The translations under genes were made by a program, and so were the position numbers. This document shows, one piece after another, positions 33,137 to 41,612 of a stretch of 64,000 nucleotides of DNA. This stretch comes from JBBDJB01 sp040880125. GTDB lineage: Bacteria; Planctomycetota; Planctomycetia; Pirellulales; JBBDJB01. Each line of letters opens with the position of its first letter. Positions within the stretch are counted from its first letter, which is position 1. Below the pieces are notes generated by a model. The model did no database searches. It saw only the letters and a list, made by a program, of their open reading frames with translations, and had not been told where the DNA came from. Location: the NCBI GenBank assembly GCA_040880125.1, contig JBBDJB010000018.1, positions 1 through 64,000 of the forward strand. Reading direction: 5' to 3'.

Positions 33137-33532
33137 TCACCGTTTGCGGGCGCCAGCCTGATCGAGCAGCTTTCGAATTCGCTTCAATTCGTCGGCACGC
33201 AGACCGCGGTAATCGAGCAGGGCGGCGACCAGGGTCTCCGGCGACCCGCCGCAAACCGTTTCCACAATTTCGCGGACCTTCTGCCCGATAGTGGCCTGCT
33301 TCGGCCGGACTGCAGAATAAAAAAACGTGCGGCCCTCGAGCCGATGCTTCAGCCAGCCCTTGTTTTCCATCCGCTCAAGCACAGTGCGGACGGTATTTCG
33401 GGCGATCTTGCGCTCCGGCGCCAGAACGTGTTGCACCTGGGTCGCCGTCACCTCACCGCGCTGCCAGACGATCTCCATAATCACGTCTTGAGCGGGGGAA
33501 AGGTCAGGCAGATCGGTCCTTTTCGCTCCCAC
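33137..33532 (-). CDS. BlaI/MecI/CopY family repressor
   Basis: 131 residues from the GTG at 33532, which has AGGAG six bases upstream; the in-frame TTG at 33538 would abut that site. A winged-helix domain covers the first ~80 residues (LSPAQDVIMEIVWQRGEVTATQVQHVL, ARNTVRTVLERMENKGWLKHRLEGRTFFYSA). It is followed by the dimerisation helices with the scissile region (ATIGQKVREIVETVCGG). Such repressors are cleaved when the paired M56 peptidase senses a signal. It is likely to repress itself and the M56 gene through the palindromes at 33565-33603. Confidence 0.93.
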   Translation of the reverse strand: MGAKRTDLPDLSPAQDVIMEIVWQRGEVTATQVQHVLAPERKIARNTVRTVLERMENKGWLKHRLEGRTFFYSAVRPKQATIGQKVREIVETVCGGSPETLVAALLDYRGLRADELKRIRKLLDQAGARKR

Positions 33533-33564
33533 CGGCAACTCCTATGACGAAAATACGATCATGA

Positions 33565-33577
33565 CTACGTGCTGTAG
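33565..33577 (-). promoter_or_regulatory. Second BlaI-type half-site pair near +1
   Basis: CTACG, TGC, TGTAG: arms match in four of five positions with a 3-base centre. It lies just downstream of the -10, at the predicted transcription start, 23 bases (about two helical turns) from the palindrome in the promoter spacer. Confidence 0.5.
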
Positions 33578-33580
33578 TTG

Positions 33581-33609
33581 TTTATGGCGACAATGTGTAG
33601 CCATGTCAA
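33581..33609 (-). promoter_or_regulatory. blaI promoter with operator in the spacer
   Basis: Minus strand: -35 TTGACA (33604-33609, perfect), 17-base spacer, -10 CATAAA (33581-33586, four of six). The spacer is filled by the imperfect palindrome TGGCGACA, ATG, TGTAGCCA (33585-33603; arms match seven of eight), of the ACA/TGT type bound by BlaI/MecI. Confidence 0.65.
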
Positions 33610-33657
33610 GCGAATTGCGTCGATGAGCGACCAAAGGAGGCGGAAGTGCGGTCGAGG

Positions 33658-34623
33658 CTACCGCCGGTGAAACATACTTGCGTTAGCCGAAGGAATCCTG
33701 GCGTCATCGTACAGGAGCCGCCCCACGCGTCCGGCCAGGTCCGTCTCGATCAGGTCGACGCCGCTTTGCAAGAGCTTGCGATAGTCTGCCTCGATCGTGG
33801 CGGTTGACTGATCACCGACGGCCGCCAACTGGCGGTCCAGATTCCGCGAGGTGCCAGCGATACAGCAGGCTCCTTTCTCGTGGATCATCCGTAGCAGCCC
33901 GGCATCCCGTGGTGGTTGATGCCCCACGAATGCGACGATGTTGCTCCATGGCACCCCGGTTTTGTCGAAAGCCTCGAATTGCTCTCGGTTCGTGATCATC
34001 ACTTCCATCACGATGTCCTTGTTCAGCGAGTAGCATTCCCGGACGCCTTCAAGGCTGTAAACGATCATCATGGCATAGCTTGCCGCGCGATGCTCCTCGA
34101 TCTTGCGTACCCGAGCCTCGACAGGCACGTCCTTTTGATCGAGCACGAGAATCGTTCTGCCGCGTGCCCACTCCAGCACTTCATCCAGCGTGGGAATCTG
34201 ATATCCGGTCACGTGCCCTTGCTGATCCTTTAGCCGCAGTTGCTTCAGCTCCCGCAGGTCAAGCTGTGCAATTGGGCCTGAACCGGTTGTGGTGCGGTCC
34301 AGCGTCTCATCGTGATGGATCACGATGGCGCCGTCGCGCGTATAGCGAGGATCGACTTCCAGGATGGCAAAGGTTTGCCGCAACGTATTCTCGAACGTCG
34401 CAATGCAGTTTTCGGGAAAGCCCGGTTGTGGTCCGCCACGGTGGGCGCTCACCAGCGGAAGCGATTCGCCGGTATAGCGGAAGAGTCGCTGAAGCCCCTG
34501 CGGCGTCTGAGGGTCGATTGCATAAGGCTGGGCCGTCGCCTCGGAAGCGGCCGGCTGTTGGGCCGGCAGCAGACCCGGCAGCATCAATAGCGCGATCAGC
34601 GCGACGTGGACGCGTTTCAACAT
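33658..34623 (-). CDS. Glycerophosphodiester phosphodiesterase family protein
   Basis: 321 residues from the ATG at 34623 (AGGGAAAG upstream). A signal peptide (ALIALLMLPGLLPAQQ) puts it in the periplasm or outside. GDPD motifs: SAHRGG and PENCIATFENTL at the first strand, LEVDPRYTRDGAIVIHHDETLDRTTTG with the metal and catalytic residues, LDEVLEWARGRTILVLDQKD, and DLIETDLAGRVGRLL near the end. These TIM-barrel enzymes cut glycerophosphodiesters to glycerol-3-phosphate and an alcohol. The E-V-D form in LEVDP replaces the common E-x-D, still in place. It lies downstream of the sulfatase on the same strand. Confidence 0.88.
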   Translation of the reverse strand: MLKRVHVALIALLMLPGLLPAQQPAASEATAQPYAIDPQTPQGLQRLFRYTGESLPLVSAHRGGPQPGFPENCIATFENTLRQTFAILEVDPRYTRDGAIVIHHDETLDRTTTGSGPIAQLDLRELKQLRLKDQQGHVTGYQIPTLDEVLEWARGRTILVLDQKDVPVEARVRKIEEHRAASYAMMIVYSLEGVRECYSLNKDIVMEVMITNREQFEAFDKTGVPWSNIVAFVGHQPPRDAGLLRMIHEKGACCIAGTSRNLDRQLAAVGDQSTATIEADYRKLLQSGVDLIETDLAGRVGRLLYDDARIPSANASMFHRR

Positions 34624-34706
34624 CGGCTTTCCCTGCAAATCTGATTGTCGGAGTGACGGAGTAGAATGGCTGAGCGTGATCGACGATGCAAGCGACCACC
34701 ATAGAT

Positions 34707-36092
34707 TCAGTTGAAGGTCTGTCCATCCGCGTGCGCCGGCTCTTGTTGAGGCCGCATGGGAACCCGCGCCTTCTCTGCGAGCGTCGCAAGTTCCCTGACC
34801 TTGTCGGGGTGCTCATCGGCCAGATCGTTTGTTTCTCCCACGTCGGTGGCGAGGTCGTAAAGTTCCCAGGGCTGGTCGTTCCGCTGCCGGGCAATTTTCC
34901 AGTTTTGCTGGCGGAGACCTTGCATCAGCCCGCCGGGAACTTCCGTATGCCGCCCCCAATCCCAGGCAGCCCATTCCCAATAGTGGAAATCGTGGGTCTT
35001 AGGCGCCTCCCTTCCAAAAAGCACCGGCGCATAGGAAAGCCCCGTAATGTCCGGGGGAAGGTGCTGCGTCGCACCGGCCAACTCGGCCAGTGTCGGCATT
35101 GCATCCTGGGCCGAGATGATGTGCGTCGTGTTCTTGCCGGGCTCGATCTGTCCCTTCCAGTAGACGAGCGTAGGAGCGCGGACGCCGCCTTCATACGGCG
35201 AGCGCTTGTGCCCCCGAAACGGGCCGGACGAATTAAGATCCGGGCTACTACGCGGAGCGAGCGAGGCGCCGTTATCGGAGTGGAATACGACAACCGTGTC
35301 GTCGAGAACTCCCAGCTCGGACAGTAGCTGGAGCGTTTCGCCCACGTACCGGTCGATCAGCGTCACCATGGCGGCGTGCCCGCGCTGATTGCCCCGCCAG
35401 CCGTTGTCTTTGTACAACGTCCAAGCCGGGTCGGACCGGGGAAACTCGTAGCCTCCATGGGGAGGTGTCCAGGGAGCGTAACAGAAGAAGGGCTCATCAG
35501 CGGCGACCGACGCGCGGATGAACTCTTTCATCTCGGCAAAGATCAGCGCGGGAGCGTAGCCGCGGGCGGTATTCGGTTCGGAATCGGTGATCGGTTCTTT
35601 CTCGCCATTGCGGACCAAAAAGTCCGGGTAGTGATTGTGCGCGTGGATTTGATGGTAATAGCCGTAGAAGACGTCGAAGCCCTGCCGTTCCGGGACTCCG
35701 CTCGTACCGATGTCGCCCAGCCCCCACTTTCCGAATCCACCCGTGCGATAGCCCGCCTGCTTGAGGATCTCCGCGATAGTGACATCTTCATCCAGCAGCG
35801 GCACTCCGCCCGTATTCAGCCGGACCGACGTTTGACCCATGTGCTTGCCGGTTATCAGCACGGATCGGCACGGCGCGCAAACCGTGCATCCGGAGTACGC
35901 CTCCGTGAAGTGCAGCGACTGAGCCGCCAGGCGATCGAGGTTCGGCGTCGAAATGGCTTGTGAGCCCATGAAGCCGGCATCGGCGGGGCCCATGTCGTCG
36001 ACCATGATGTAGACGAAGTTCGGCGTGGCGCCCTCGGCCACTAGGGCCGACCCGAATGTTACGACGAGCAAGATAGAAAAAGCATTGCGCAT
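34707..36092 (-). CDS. Exported type I sulfatase
   Basis: 461 residues from the ATG at 36092, giving a signal peptide (NAFSILLVVTFGSALVAEG). The catalytic cysteine motif C-x-P-x-R is CAPCR in GCTVCAPCRSVLITGKHMG, to be turned into formylglycine by a maturase. The metal ligands at the N-terminus are in VYIMVDDMG, and the second Asp-Asn pair is in VVFHSDNGAS. It hydrolyses sulfate esters, probably of sulfated polysaccharides, of which planctomycetes degrade many. The sequence TPPHGGYEFP and HYWEWAAWDWG are typical of the arylsulfatase A-like group. Exact substrate unknown. Confidence 0.92.
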   Translation of the reverse strand: MRNAFSILLVVTFGSALVAEGATPNFVYIMVDDMGPADAGFMGSQAISTPNLDRLAAQSLHFTEAYSGCTVCAPCRSVLITGKHMGQTSVRLNTGGVPLLDEDVTIAEILKQAGYRTGGFGKWGLGDIGTSGVPERQGFDVFYGYYHQIHAHNHYPDFLVRNGEKEPITDSEPNTARGYAPALIFAEMKEFIRASVAADEPFFCYAPWTPPHGGYEFPRSDPAWTLYKDNGWRGNQRGHAAMVTLIDRYVGETLQLLSELGVLDDTVVVFHSDNGASLAPRSSPDLNSSGPFRGHKRSPYEGGVRAPTLVYWKGQIEPGKNTTHIISAQDAMPTLAELAGATQHLPPDITGLSYAPVLFGREAPKTHDFHYWEWAAWDWGRHTEVPGGLMQGLRQQNWKIARQRNDQPWELYDLATDVGETNDLADEHPDKVRELATLAEKARVPMRPQQEPAHADGQTFN

Positions 36093-36517
36093 TATGAATC
36101 CCTGTAACGTCCGATGTCGAGAACGAGCGAGTCGATCCGAAGCGTCCAAACAACGCGGCGTGATACAACGGAAGGTTCACGGCAAGCCCACCCAATCCGC
36201 CGGGGCAGCCAAATTTTTGGGTTGTGGATGACGTCGCCATAGGTTGCCATAGTACGACACCAGTATGGCGGCATCAAACGGCCGCACACCGGTCGCCACC
36301 TCGGTCTTACCCCAGCGGTCGGTCAAACCTAGCCGGGCGGGTGACACCGCAGGGCCGTCTGCAAACGGACGCACTGGCAGCCAGCCTGGGCGAGGTGCGC
36401 GGCGAGCTCCTTTTCTCCGGCAAAAAGGCGCGGTAGATTGAATAGAAGCAGCCAAGTACAATTCACGCTTTTGGCAGCCGTTGGGCTGCCCAAGACCATC
36501 GCGACACGGGATTCGCC
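36093..36517. other. 425-bp gap between sulfatase and ferredoxin
   Basis: No supported gene. A hairpin (36473-36490) sits before the ferredoxin start, with a TACAAT at 36457-36462 as a possible -10 but no convincing -35. Otherwise nothing seen. Confidence 0.5.
36473..36490 (+). promoter_or_regulatory. Leader hairpin before the ferredoxin gene
   Basis: GGCAGCC, GTTG, GGCTGCC: perfect 7-bp stem with a 4-base loop, 27 bases before the ATG at 36518. Confidence 0.35.
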
Positions 36518-36907
36518 ATGCCGATTGTGAAGTTCGTCAAGGAGAAGAAAGAGATCGAGGTGGAGCGCGGGACCGACCTGCGCAAGGCCGCACTGCAGGC
36601 CGGCGTGAACCTCTATCAAGGCTTCAATGGATTGGGCGCCTCGATTAACAAAGTGATCAACTGCTACGGCTTAGGCATGTGCGGATCGTGCCGGGTGCTG
36701 GTCACAAGGGGCATGGAGAACGTCTCGCCCATGGGGGCCATGGAGAAGTTCAAGTTCAAGGTGCCCGTCCCCGACCCCATGCCGAGCATGTCTTTCATCG
36801 GCCACGAGGACACGATGCGGCTGGCTTGCCAGGCGAAGGTGAACGGAGACGTCGAGGTGGAGACTGGCCCCGCCTTGGACCTGTACGGCGAGAACTTCTT
36901 CAGCTAG
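36518..36907 (+). CDS. 2Fe-2S ferredoxin-like protein
   Basis: 129 residues. Plant-type ferredoxin pattern with cysteines in NCYGLGMCGSCRV (C-x5-C-x2-C) and a fourth in RLACQAKV about 50 residues later. The start MPIVKFVKEKKEIEVERGTDLRKAAL is the usual beta-grasp opening. The insert between the third and fourth cysteine (GMENVSPMGAMEKFKFK) is longer than in plant ferredoxins. It carries electrons to an unidentified partner. The P-II-like gene follows 24 to 42 bases later, so the two are probably co-transcribed. Confidence 0.88.
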   Translation: MPIVKFVKEKKEIEVERGTDLRKAALQAGVNLYQGFNGLGASINKVINCYGLGMCGSCRVLVTRGMENVSPMGAMEKFKFKVPVPDPMPSMSFIGHEDTMRLACQAKVNGDVEVETGPALDLYGENFFS

Positions 36908-36949
36908 TAGCTTGTTGCTGATCGCTGTCGCATGGGGACGGGACCGGCC

Positions 36950-37261
36950 GTGAAGCAGATCGTCGCCATCGTCAAGCCTTTTCTGGTCGAGGAACTGCTC
37001 GAAGGCTTGCGACGCGCGCCCTTGGAAGCCTGTAGCGTGCGCGAAGTGAAGGGCTATGGACGCCAGAAGAGCTACCTCGACCAGTACTCCGACAGTGAAT
37101 ACTCGCTCGCCTTCTTGCCCAAGGTCGAAGTGACCCTGTGGGTCGATGATGCTCGGGCCGAGGAGATCGTCCGCAAGATCATGGAGATATCCCGCACCGG
37201 CCGCATGGGCGACGGCAAGATCCTCATCCTGCCGGCCACGCCATGGGAAGCGGTGTTCTGA
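36950..37261 (+). CDS. Short P-II (GlnB)-like regulator
   Basis: 103 residues from a GTG at 36950, which gives the family opening VKQIVAIVKPF; an ATG at 36932 is in frame but adds an atypical leader. The T-loop (GYGRQKSYLDQYSDSEYSLAFLPKVEV) keeps the Tyr of the uridylylation motif EYS. The B-loop region GRMGDGKILIL is close to the family TGKIGDGKIF. The usual ending with the IRTGE motif is missing: the protein stops at PATPWEAVF, about 8-10 residues short of GlnB. P-II proteins sense ATP/ADP and 2-oxoglutarate and control nitrogen metabolism. Pairing with a ferredoxin gene, not amtB or glnA, is unusual. Confidence 0.78.
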   Translation: MKQIVAIVKPFLVEELLEGLRRAPLEACSVREVKGYGRQKSYLDQYSDSEYSLAFLPKVEVTLWVDDARAEEIVRKIMEISRTGRMGDGKILILPATPWEAVF

Positions 37262-37298
37262 GCGGCTCTGTCACTTGCAAGACACCTCCCGGCCGCTC
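37260..37298. terminator. Possible shared hairpin between convergent genes
   Basis: Arms GAGCGGC (37260-37266) and GCCGCTC (37292-37298) with a 25-base loop, joining the stops of the P-II-like and Gfo/Idh/MocA genes. No T-run; weak. Confidence 0.25.
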
Positions 37299-38583
37299 AG
37301 GCGAATTGCGTGCGGCCGGGGATCGCCACTTCCGGCTCGGGGACGTCGGTCCAAGCGTACTCGACCGGGCCGAGACGCTCGGCGCTATTGAGGCACTCGT
37401 CCCAGCTCAGCGTCTGGCCGGTGTATGTGCACATCCGGCCCATAATGGCGATCATCGTGCTGCGGGCCATGTAGTCGCCGTTGTTGATCGGCTGGCCTGA
37501 ACGGATGCTGGCGAACAGCTCCTCGTGCTCTACGTCGTACATGTTCGGCTTCGAACCGCGATAGCGCCAGCGAGACTCGCCGTCGATCACGTTTTTCAGC
37601 ACGATCGCCTGTCCCTTGGTGCCCATCACGTACTCGTCGACGTCGTTGCTGCAGCCGTCCTGCTGCCGGCAGTAGGCGAAGACCCGCACGCCGCCGGGGT
37701 ACTCGTAAACCACCGCGTGGTGGTCAAAGATGTGTCCCCACTTATCGGCGGTCCGCTGCTGGCGTCCGCCCAGCCCGGTGGCTCGCTCGGGAGCGATGTC
37801 GCCCAGCAGCCAGGTGGTCTTGTCGAGACTGTGAATGTGCTGCTCGACGTTATGGTCGCCCGACAGCCACGTGTAGTAGAGCCAGTTGCGCATCTGGTAT
37901 TCCATGCGGCTCCAGTCGGGGTTGTCGCCGCGGTGCCAGAGGGTGCCGGCGTTGTAGTTGGATTGGATAGCCACGACGTCTCCGATCGCCCCGTCGTGGA
38001 TCCGCCCGATGGTCTCACGGACGCCGTGGTCGTAGCGCCAGCACAGCCCGGAAACGACGGCCAGGTTCTTTTCTCGGGCCAGCTTGTTGGTCTCCATCAC
38101 GCTCCGTACGCCCGGCGCGTCGACGGCCACCGGCTTCTCGACGAACACGTGCTTGCCGGCCTCGACGCAGGCCCGAAAGTGCTCGGGTCGAAAGTGGGGC
38201 GGCGTGGCCAACAGCACGACGTCGACCCCGCAGTCGATCAGCTTCTGGTAGGCATCAAAGCCCGAGAAGCAGCGGTCGGGCGTAACATCAAACTTCGTTC
38301 CGCCCGCCTGTTGAAGCCGCTTGCGGCACTCCTCGACTTGATCCGGAAATGCATCGGCCAGGGCGACGAGTTTGCAATTGTCATCGGCCTTCATGGCGTT
38401 CACCGCGGCGCCGCTTCCGCGACCGCCGCAGCCGACCAGCCCAATCCGCAGCGTCTCGCTCTGGGCCGCGTGTACGGACCGGGGCACGGCGAGACTGCCG
38501 ACAACCGCAGCGCCCGCGAGCACCGACGATTTTTGCAGAAAGTCACGGCGGGAATCGGCGGCGGAACGTTTGGCATCGGCCAT
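37297..38583 (-). CDS. Tat-exported Gfo/Idh/MocA family oxidoreductase
   Basis: 428 residues. A twin-arginine signal (SRRDFLQKSSVLAGAAVVGSL, residues ~11-31, then VHAAQ) shows export of a folded, cofactor-loaded protein. A Rossmann fold for NAD(P) binding follows (LRIGLVGCGGRGSGAAVNA), with the family motif EKPVAV in HVFVEKPVAVDAPG and the sugar-binding domain with SGDHNVEQHIHSLDKTTWLL. Many planctomycete genomes hold dozens of these. The substrate is probably a sugar or inositol derivative. A palindrome with a TATAAT lies upstream at 38668-38690. Confidence 0.9.
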   Translation of the reverse strand: MADAKRSAADSRRDFLQKSSVLAGAAVVGSLAVPRSVHAAQSETLRIGLVGCGGRGSGAAVNAMKADDNCKLVALADAFPDQVEECRKRLQQAGGTKFDVTPDRCFSGFDAYQKLIDCGVDVVLLATPPHFRPEHFRACVEAGKHVFVEKPVAVDAPGVRSVMETNKLAREKNLAVVSGLCWRYDHGVRETIGRIHDGAIGDVVAIQSNYNAGTLWHRGDNPDWSRMEYQMRNWLYYTWLSGDHNVEQHIHSLDKTTWLLGDIAPERATGLGGRQQRTADKWGHIFDHHAVVYEYPGGVRVFAYCRQQDGCSNDVDEYVMGTKGQAIVLKNVIDGESRWRYRGSKPNMYDVEHEELFASIRSGQPINNGDYMARSTMIAIMGRMCTYTGQTLSWDECLNSAERLGPVEYAWTDVPEPEVAIPGRTQFA

Positions 38584-38667
38584 GATCGGCTCCTTGAGAA
38601 CGACGGAGAGGGCTTTGTGCGGGAAGGTTTGGCAGTTGGGCGGAGCGATAGTCCGCCCGGGTAACTT

Positions 38668-38690
38668 CGGCCATTATAACTGAATGGCCG
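38668..38690 (-). promoter_or_regulatory. Palindrome carrying a -10 box upstream of the Gfo/Idh/MocA gene
   Basis: CGGCCATT, 7 bases, AATGGCCG: perfect 8-bp arms. On the minus strand the loop and one arm form TATAAT (38673-38678), a perfect -10. A TTGACG upstream is only 12 bases away, too close, so the promoter call is tentative. Confidence 0.35.
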
Positions 38691-38798
38691 CGTCAAGCGA
38701 CATCAGCGGCGGTAGACGGTCCAGCAAAGCGCTGCGATCGTTTCCCCGCGACTTGGCCGCCTGGCTGAGGACTTGGCTCGAAGCAGGCGTAATCCCCG

Positions 38799-40016
38799 CT
38801 ACCGAACCGTCTGTATCTGCCGCAAGAAGTCCTGCTCCAGGGCCTGCAGGTCCTCGCCGAAGTACTCGCGGAACTCGGTCAGCCGCTGCTCCGGCTCATC
38901 CCATACCAGTTGCGGCTTTTCCGACAGCATCGTGAGGTATTCGACGAACTCCTTCGGACGCCGATGGATCAGGTAGTAGCACAAAGCCCAGGCTTCGGCG
39001 TAGGCGTCTGCACCGGGTGTCACTTCGCGCATCCGGCGGTCGTCCGCGATCAGGCTCGGCAGCATCCCGATGGTGCGATGCGGCAGGTTGCGCCGAAAGG
39101 TGGCCAACCGCGGCGGATTGATTGAGCCAATGCCGCGCCAGCCGCGTCCGCTGGAGAGGTCCGGCGTTTCGAAATACAGCGCGATCCCTTCGCTGACCCA
39201 CAGCGGGATGTCGGCGTACCGCGTGTGCATTCCGCAGTTGAAGGCGATCTGGTGCGTCGCCTCGTGTACCACCGTGGCAACCAGCGGCCCCGCCTGTGGC
39301 TGGGACAACATCCGATTGATGTTCTCGATCGAACCACGGCGGCTGCCCGGCCGGCGAAGCGCTTGCACGCCGGTCAGGTCGTACATCGTCACTCGATTGG
39401 TCCGCAGACTGTAATAGCCGACGATCGATCCGGCTGCCTCGCCCAGTTCCTTTTGCGAATATTGGCGATAGGACTGGGCGTCGGCGAACACAATCGCCAC
39501 CAGCGGCAATTCCGGCTCCTGGATTTCCAGCCCTCGGTGATCCCAATAGTTTGTGAACGCCCGCTGCAGCCGCTCCAACAGGCCGCCGCACCACTGGGCG
39601 TACTCGCGCGACGTGTTGTAGCAGATGATGTAATTGGCCGTCTTGTGAACGCGAAAGCCCTCGGGCAGTTCCGCCAGTAGGGCCGCCGCCATTTCGTCAT
39701 CGCTCAGCGGCTCGAAGGGGCGCTCGTCGTGCGTGTGCTGGACGATCTCATCAGGCTGAATCGCCCAGAGCACGCCGGTCGGGTCGAGCAGCAGCATGCC
39801 GCCGTCGCGCGCCGTTACTAGCAGCTTGCCCTCGATCGTCTGCTGTTGGCCCTCACGCGACAGGACGACCGTGTCCAGGGCACAAGTCGAAGCAGGTAGA
39901 AGCATTAGCAGTGCAAGAGCAACGACGGCCCCCCACACTGCACAGCCAGGCGGACGCCGACCAGGGACCGCCTTCAAAAATGATGCCAATCGCGTGAGCA
40001 ACAGATTCCTCGACAT
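38799..40016 (-). CDS. DUF1570 putative metallopeptidase, exported
   Basis: 405 residues from the ATG at 40016. A hydrophobic N-terminus (AVWGAVVALALLMLLPAS) is a signal or anchor. The middle starts FRVHKTANYIICYNTS, the DUF1570 opening, and leads to the zincin motif HEATH in TVVHEATHQIAFNCG with SEGIALYFETPDL downstream, which supplies the likely third ligand glutamate. This is the arrangement of gluzincin peptidases. An N-terminal stretch (LLVTARDGGMLLLDPTGVLWAIQPDEI) looks like a short SH3-type domain. Common in planctomycetes; substrate unknown. It stands alone. Confidence 0.85.
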   Translation of the reverse strand: MSRNLLLTRLASFLKAVPGRRPPGCAVWGAVVALALLMLLPASTCALDTVVLSREGQQQTIEGKLLVTARDGGMLLLDPTGVLWAIQPDEIVQHTHDERPFEPLSDDEMAAALLAELPEGFRVHKTANYIICYNTSREYAQWCGGLLERLQRAFTNYWDHRGLEIQEPELPLVAIVFADAQSYRQYSQKELGEAAGSIVGYYSLRTNRVTMYDLTGVQALRRPGSRRGSIENINRMLSQPQAGPLVATVVHEATHQIAFNCGMHTRYADIPLWVSEGIALYFETPDLSSGRGWRGIGSINPPRLATFRRNLPHRTIGMLPSLIADDRRMREVTPGADAYAEAWALCYYLIHRRPKEFVEYLTMLSEKPQLVWDEPEQRLTEFREYFGEDLQALEQDFLRQIQTVR

Positions 40017-40171
40017 GTCCGTCAATTGTGGAACCTTCGGTCCCCAGTGCCAGCCACCTCCGCCAACTCTATTGTAGCCGACGCTTTGCCGCCTAACGGA
40101 GCGCAGAAATCCGCATCTCCACTGCGGAAACGAAGAGCATCTGCCCTAAGCCGACCGGCATAAGATGGTTC

Positions 40172-41509
40172 CTATTGCCGAACTCCCGCCACGATCCGCT
40201 CTTCGGCCAGCTCGTGGCAATACCACTCGATGGCCGGATAGCCGGACTCGGTGAGCGTGTGGCTGTCGGTAGGATCGCCGGCGTCCAGGCCGTTGGCTTC
40301 CTCCCATTGATCGGGAAGGCCGTCCGAGTCGCTGTCAGCGGGCGGCTGCTGCGGCTCGAGCCCCGCCATTAGCGGCTCGCGCTGGGCGGGCCGGCCCCAC
40401 TCACCGGTGCCTTCACGAACCTCCCGCACGATTCGCCTCGTCACAACGTCCCGTGGAAAACAGCCGGCGCGATCGAGCACGAGACGGTACGCCTCCTCCG
40501 GCGAGTGCGTCTGCACGGCCGGCACGGGAAACTCTTCCGCGGCTTTCGTGCCGTGATCGGCATAGTAAGCCAACCCCGGCAGTTTTTCGGCTTCTGCCCA
40601 GGGATCCTGAATTAATCCAACTCCGGCGATAAAGTTGTCTCGCAGGTAATAGGCGACCTCTCCTTGAAAGCAAAATGGAAAGATCTTTGGATCACTCGGT
40701 CCGCGCTGGTAGTAATTGCCGATCAGGTTGAAGCCGCGATTGTTTGGCGGATGCCCTTCGTGCGTCAGGCCATCGCGAAAGTTGTACATCACGTTGTTGC
40801 GGATGTCGGCCGGGCCATTCGCCACCGCCGGATTTCGCCGCGCGTGATGCGCAAACAAATTGTGGTGGATCGTGATATGCTCGCCCTCCGGTCCACTGAT
40901 CAGGCCGAAATTGTGGCGGCCCTTCGGATGGCCGCGGACCGCCGATTCTTCAATCGTGCACCAACTAACCGTGATGTCGCGGGCGCCGTAGACGTCGACT
41001 GTTTCATCGGCCGCCCACGAGCAGGAGACGTGATCGAGTATCACGCGGGTGGCCTGCGAGATTTGCACGGCGTCTCCGCTGTTACCTCGTGCGTCGTCCG
41101 GTCGCACGCGCAGAAATCGAATGACGACATCGTCGATCGCATGAGGGGCGTTGTAGCGCGTGGCCAGGCGGCCGGCGATAGTGATGCCCGCGCCGGGCGC
41201 CGTCTGGCCCATGATGCTGATTTGGCCGTGCTCGACCGTTGCGTCGCCCGGAATGACACCGCTCACGTCGAATACGACGATCCGTGGTCCAGAGGCACTG
41301 CACGCCGCCTGGAAACTGCCAGGCCCGTGGGTCTCCAGATTGGTCACTTTGATAACGCGTCCGCCGCGTCCGCCGGCGGCGATTGATCCATAGCCTTCCG
41401 CACCGGGATATGCGCGCAGAGGCTCTGCCGCGGGCGAGATCCCCATGCTTGAAATGCAAATAAATAGCGATGCCAGAATGAGCTTCGCCGCAGTAGAAGT
41501 GGGCGTCAT
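40172..41509 (-). CDS. Exported pectate lyase-like polysaccharide lyase
   Basis: 445 residues from the ATG at 41509. Signal peptide LILASLFICISSMGISPAAE. A right-handed beta-helix follows, with YPGAEGYGSIAAGGRGGRV, the opening of planctomycete and actinobacterial pectate lyases of the PL1 type. Later come ILDHVSCSWAADETVDV, ITVSWCTIEES and ITIHHNLFAHHARRNP. It would cut polygalacturonate by beta-elimination with calcium. Near the C-terminus DSDSDGLPDQWEEANGLD is a calcium-binding thrombospondin-type-3 or dockerin-like loop. It is next to the radical SAM gene but on functional grounds belongs with the sulfatase as polysaccharide degradation. Confidence 0.88.
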   Translation of the reverse strand: MTPTSTAAKLILASLFICISSMGISPAAEPLRAYPGAEGYGSIAAGGRGGRVIKVTNLETHGPGSFQAACSASGPRIVVFDVSGVIPGDATVEHGQISIMGQTAPGAGITIAGRLATRYNAPHAIDDVVIRFLRVRPDDARGNSGDAVQISQATRVILDHVSCSWAADETVDVYGARDITVSWCTIEESAVRGHPKGRHNFGLISGPEGEHITIHHNLFAHHARRNPAVANGPADIRNNVMYNFRDGLTHEGHPPNNRGFNLIGNYYQRGPSDPKIFPFCFQGEVAYYLRDNFIAGVGLIQDPWAEAEKLPGLAYYADHGTKAAEEFPVPAVQTHSPEEAYRLVLDRAGCFPRDVVTRRIVREVREGTGEWGRPAQREPLMAGLEPQQPPADSDSDGLPDQWEEANGLDAGDPTDSHTLTESGYPAIEWYCHELAEERIVAGVRQ

Positions 41510-41612
41510 CGGCAATACTCCCGCATAGCACTAAATGGCACGTGCTCGGGCTCGCGACTTCGCGGTCACGCAAATCTGTGACTTTCACCGATCCTGTAGC
41601 TATGCGACCCGC

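Noticed and set aside
37525..38664. A 379-codon frame antisense to the Tat-exported oxidoreductase
   Set aside because: The minus-strand gene has a Tat signal, Rossmann fold and EKP motif; the plus-strand frame has nothing recognisable.
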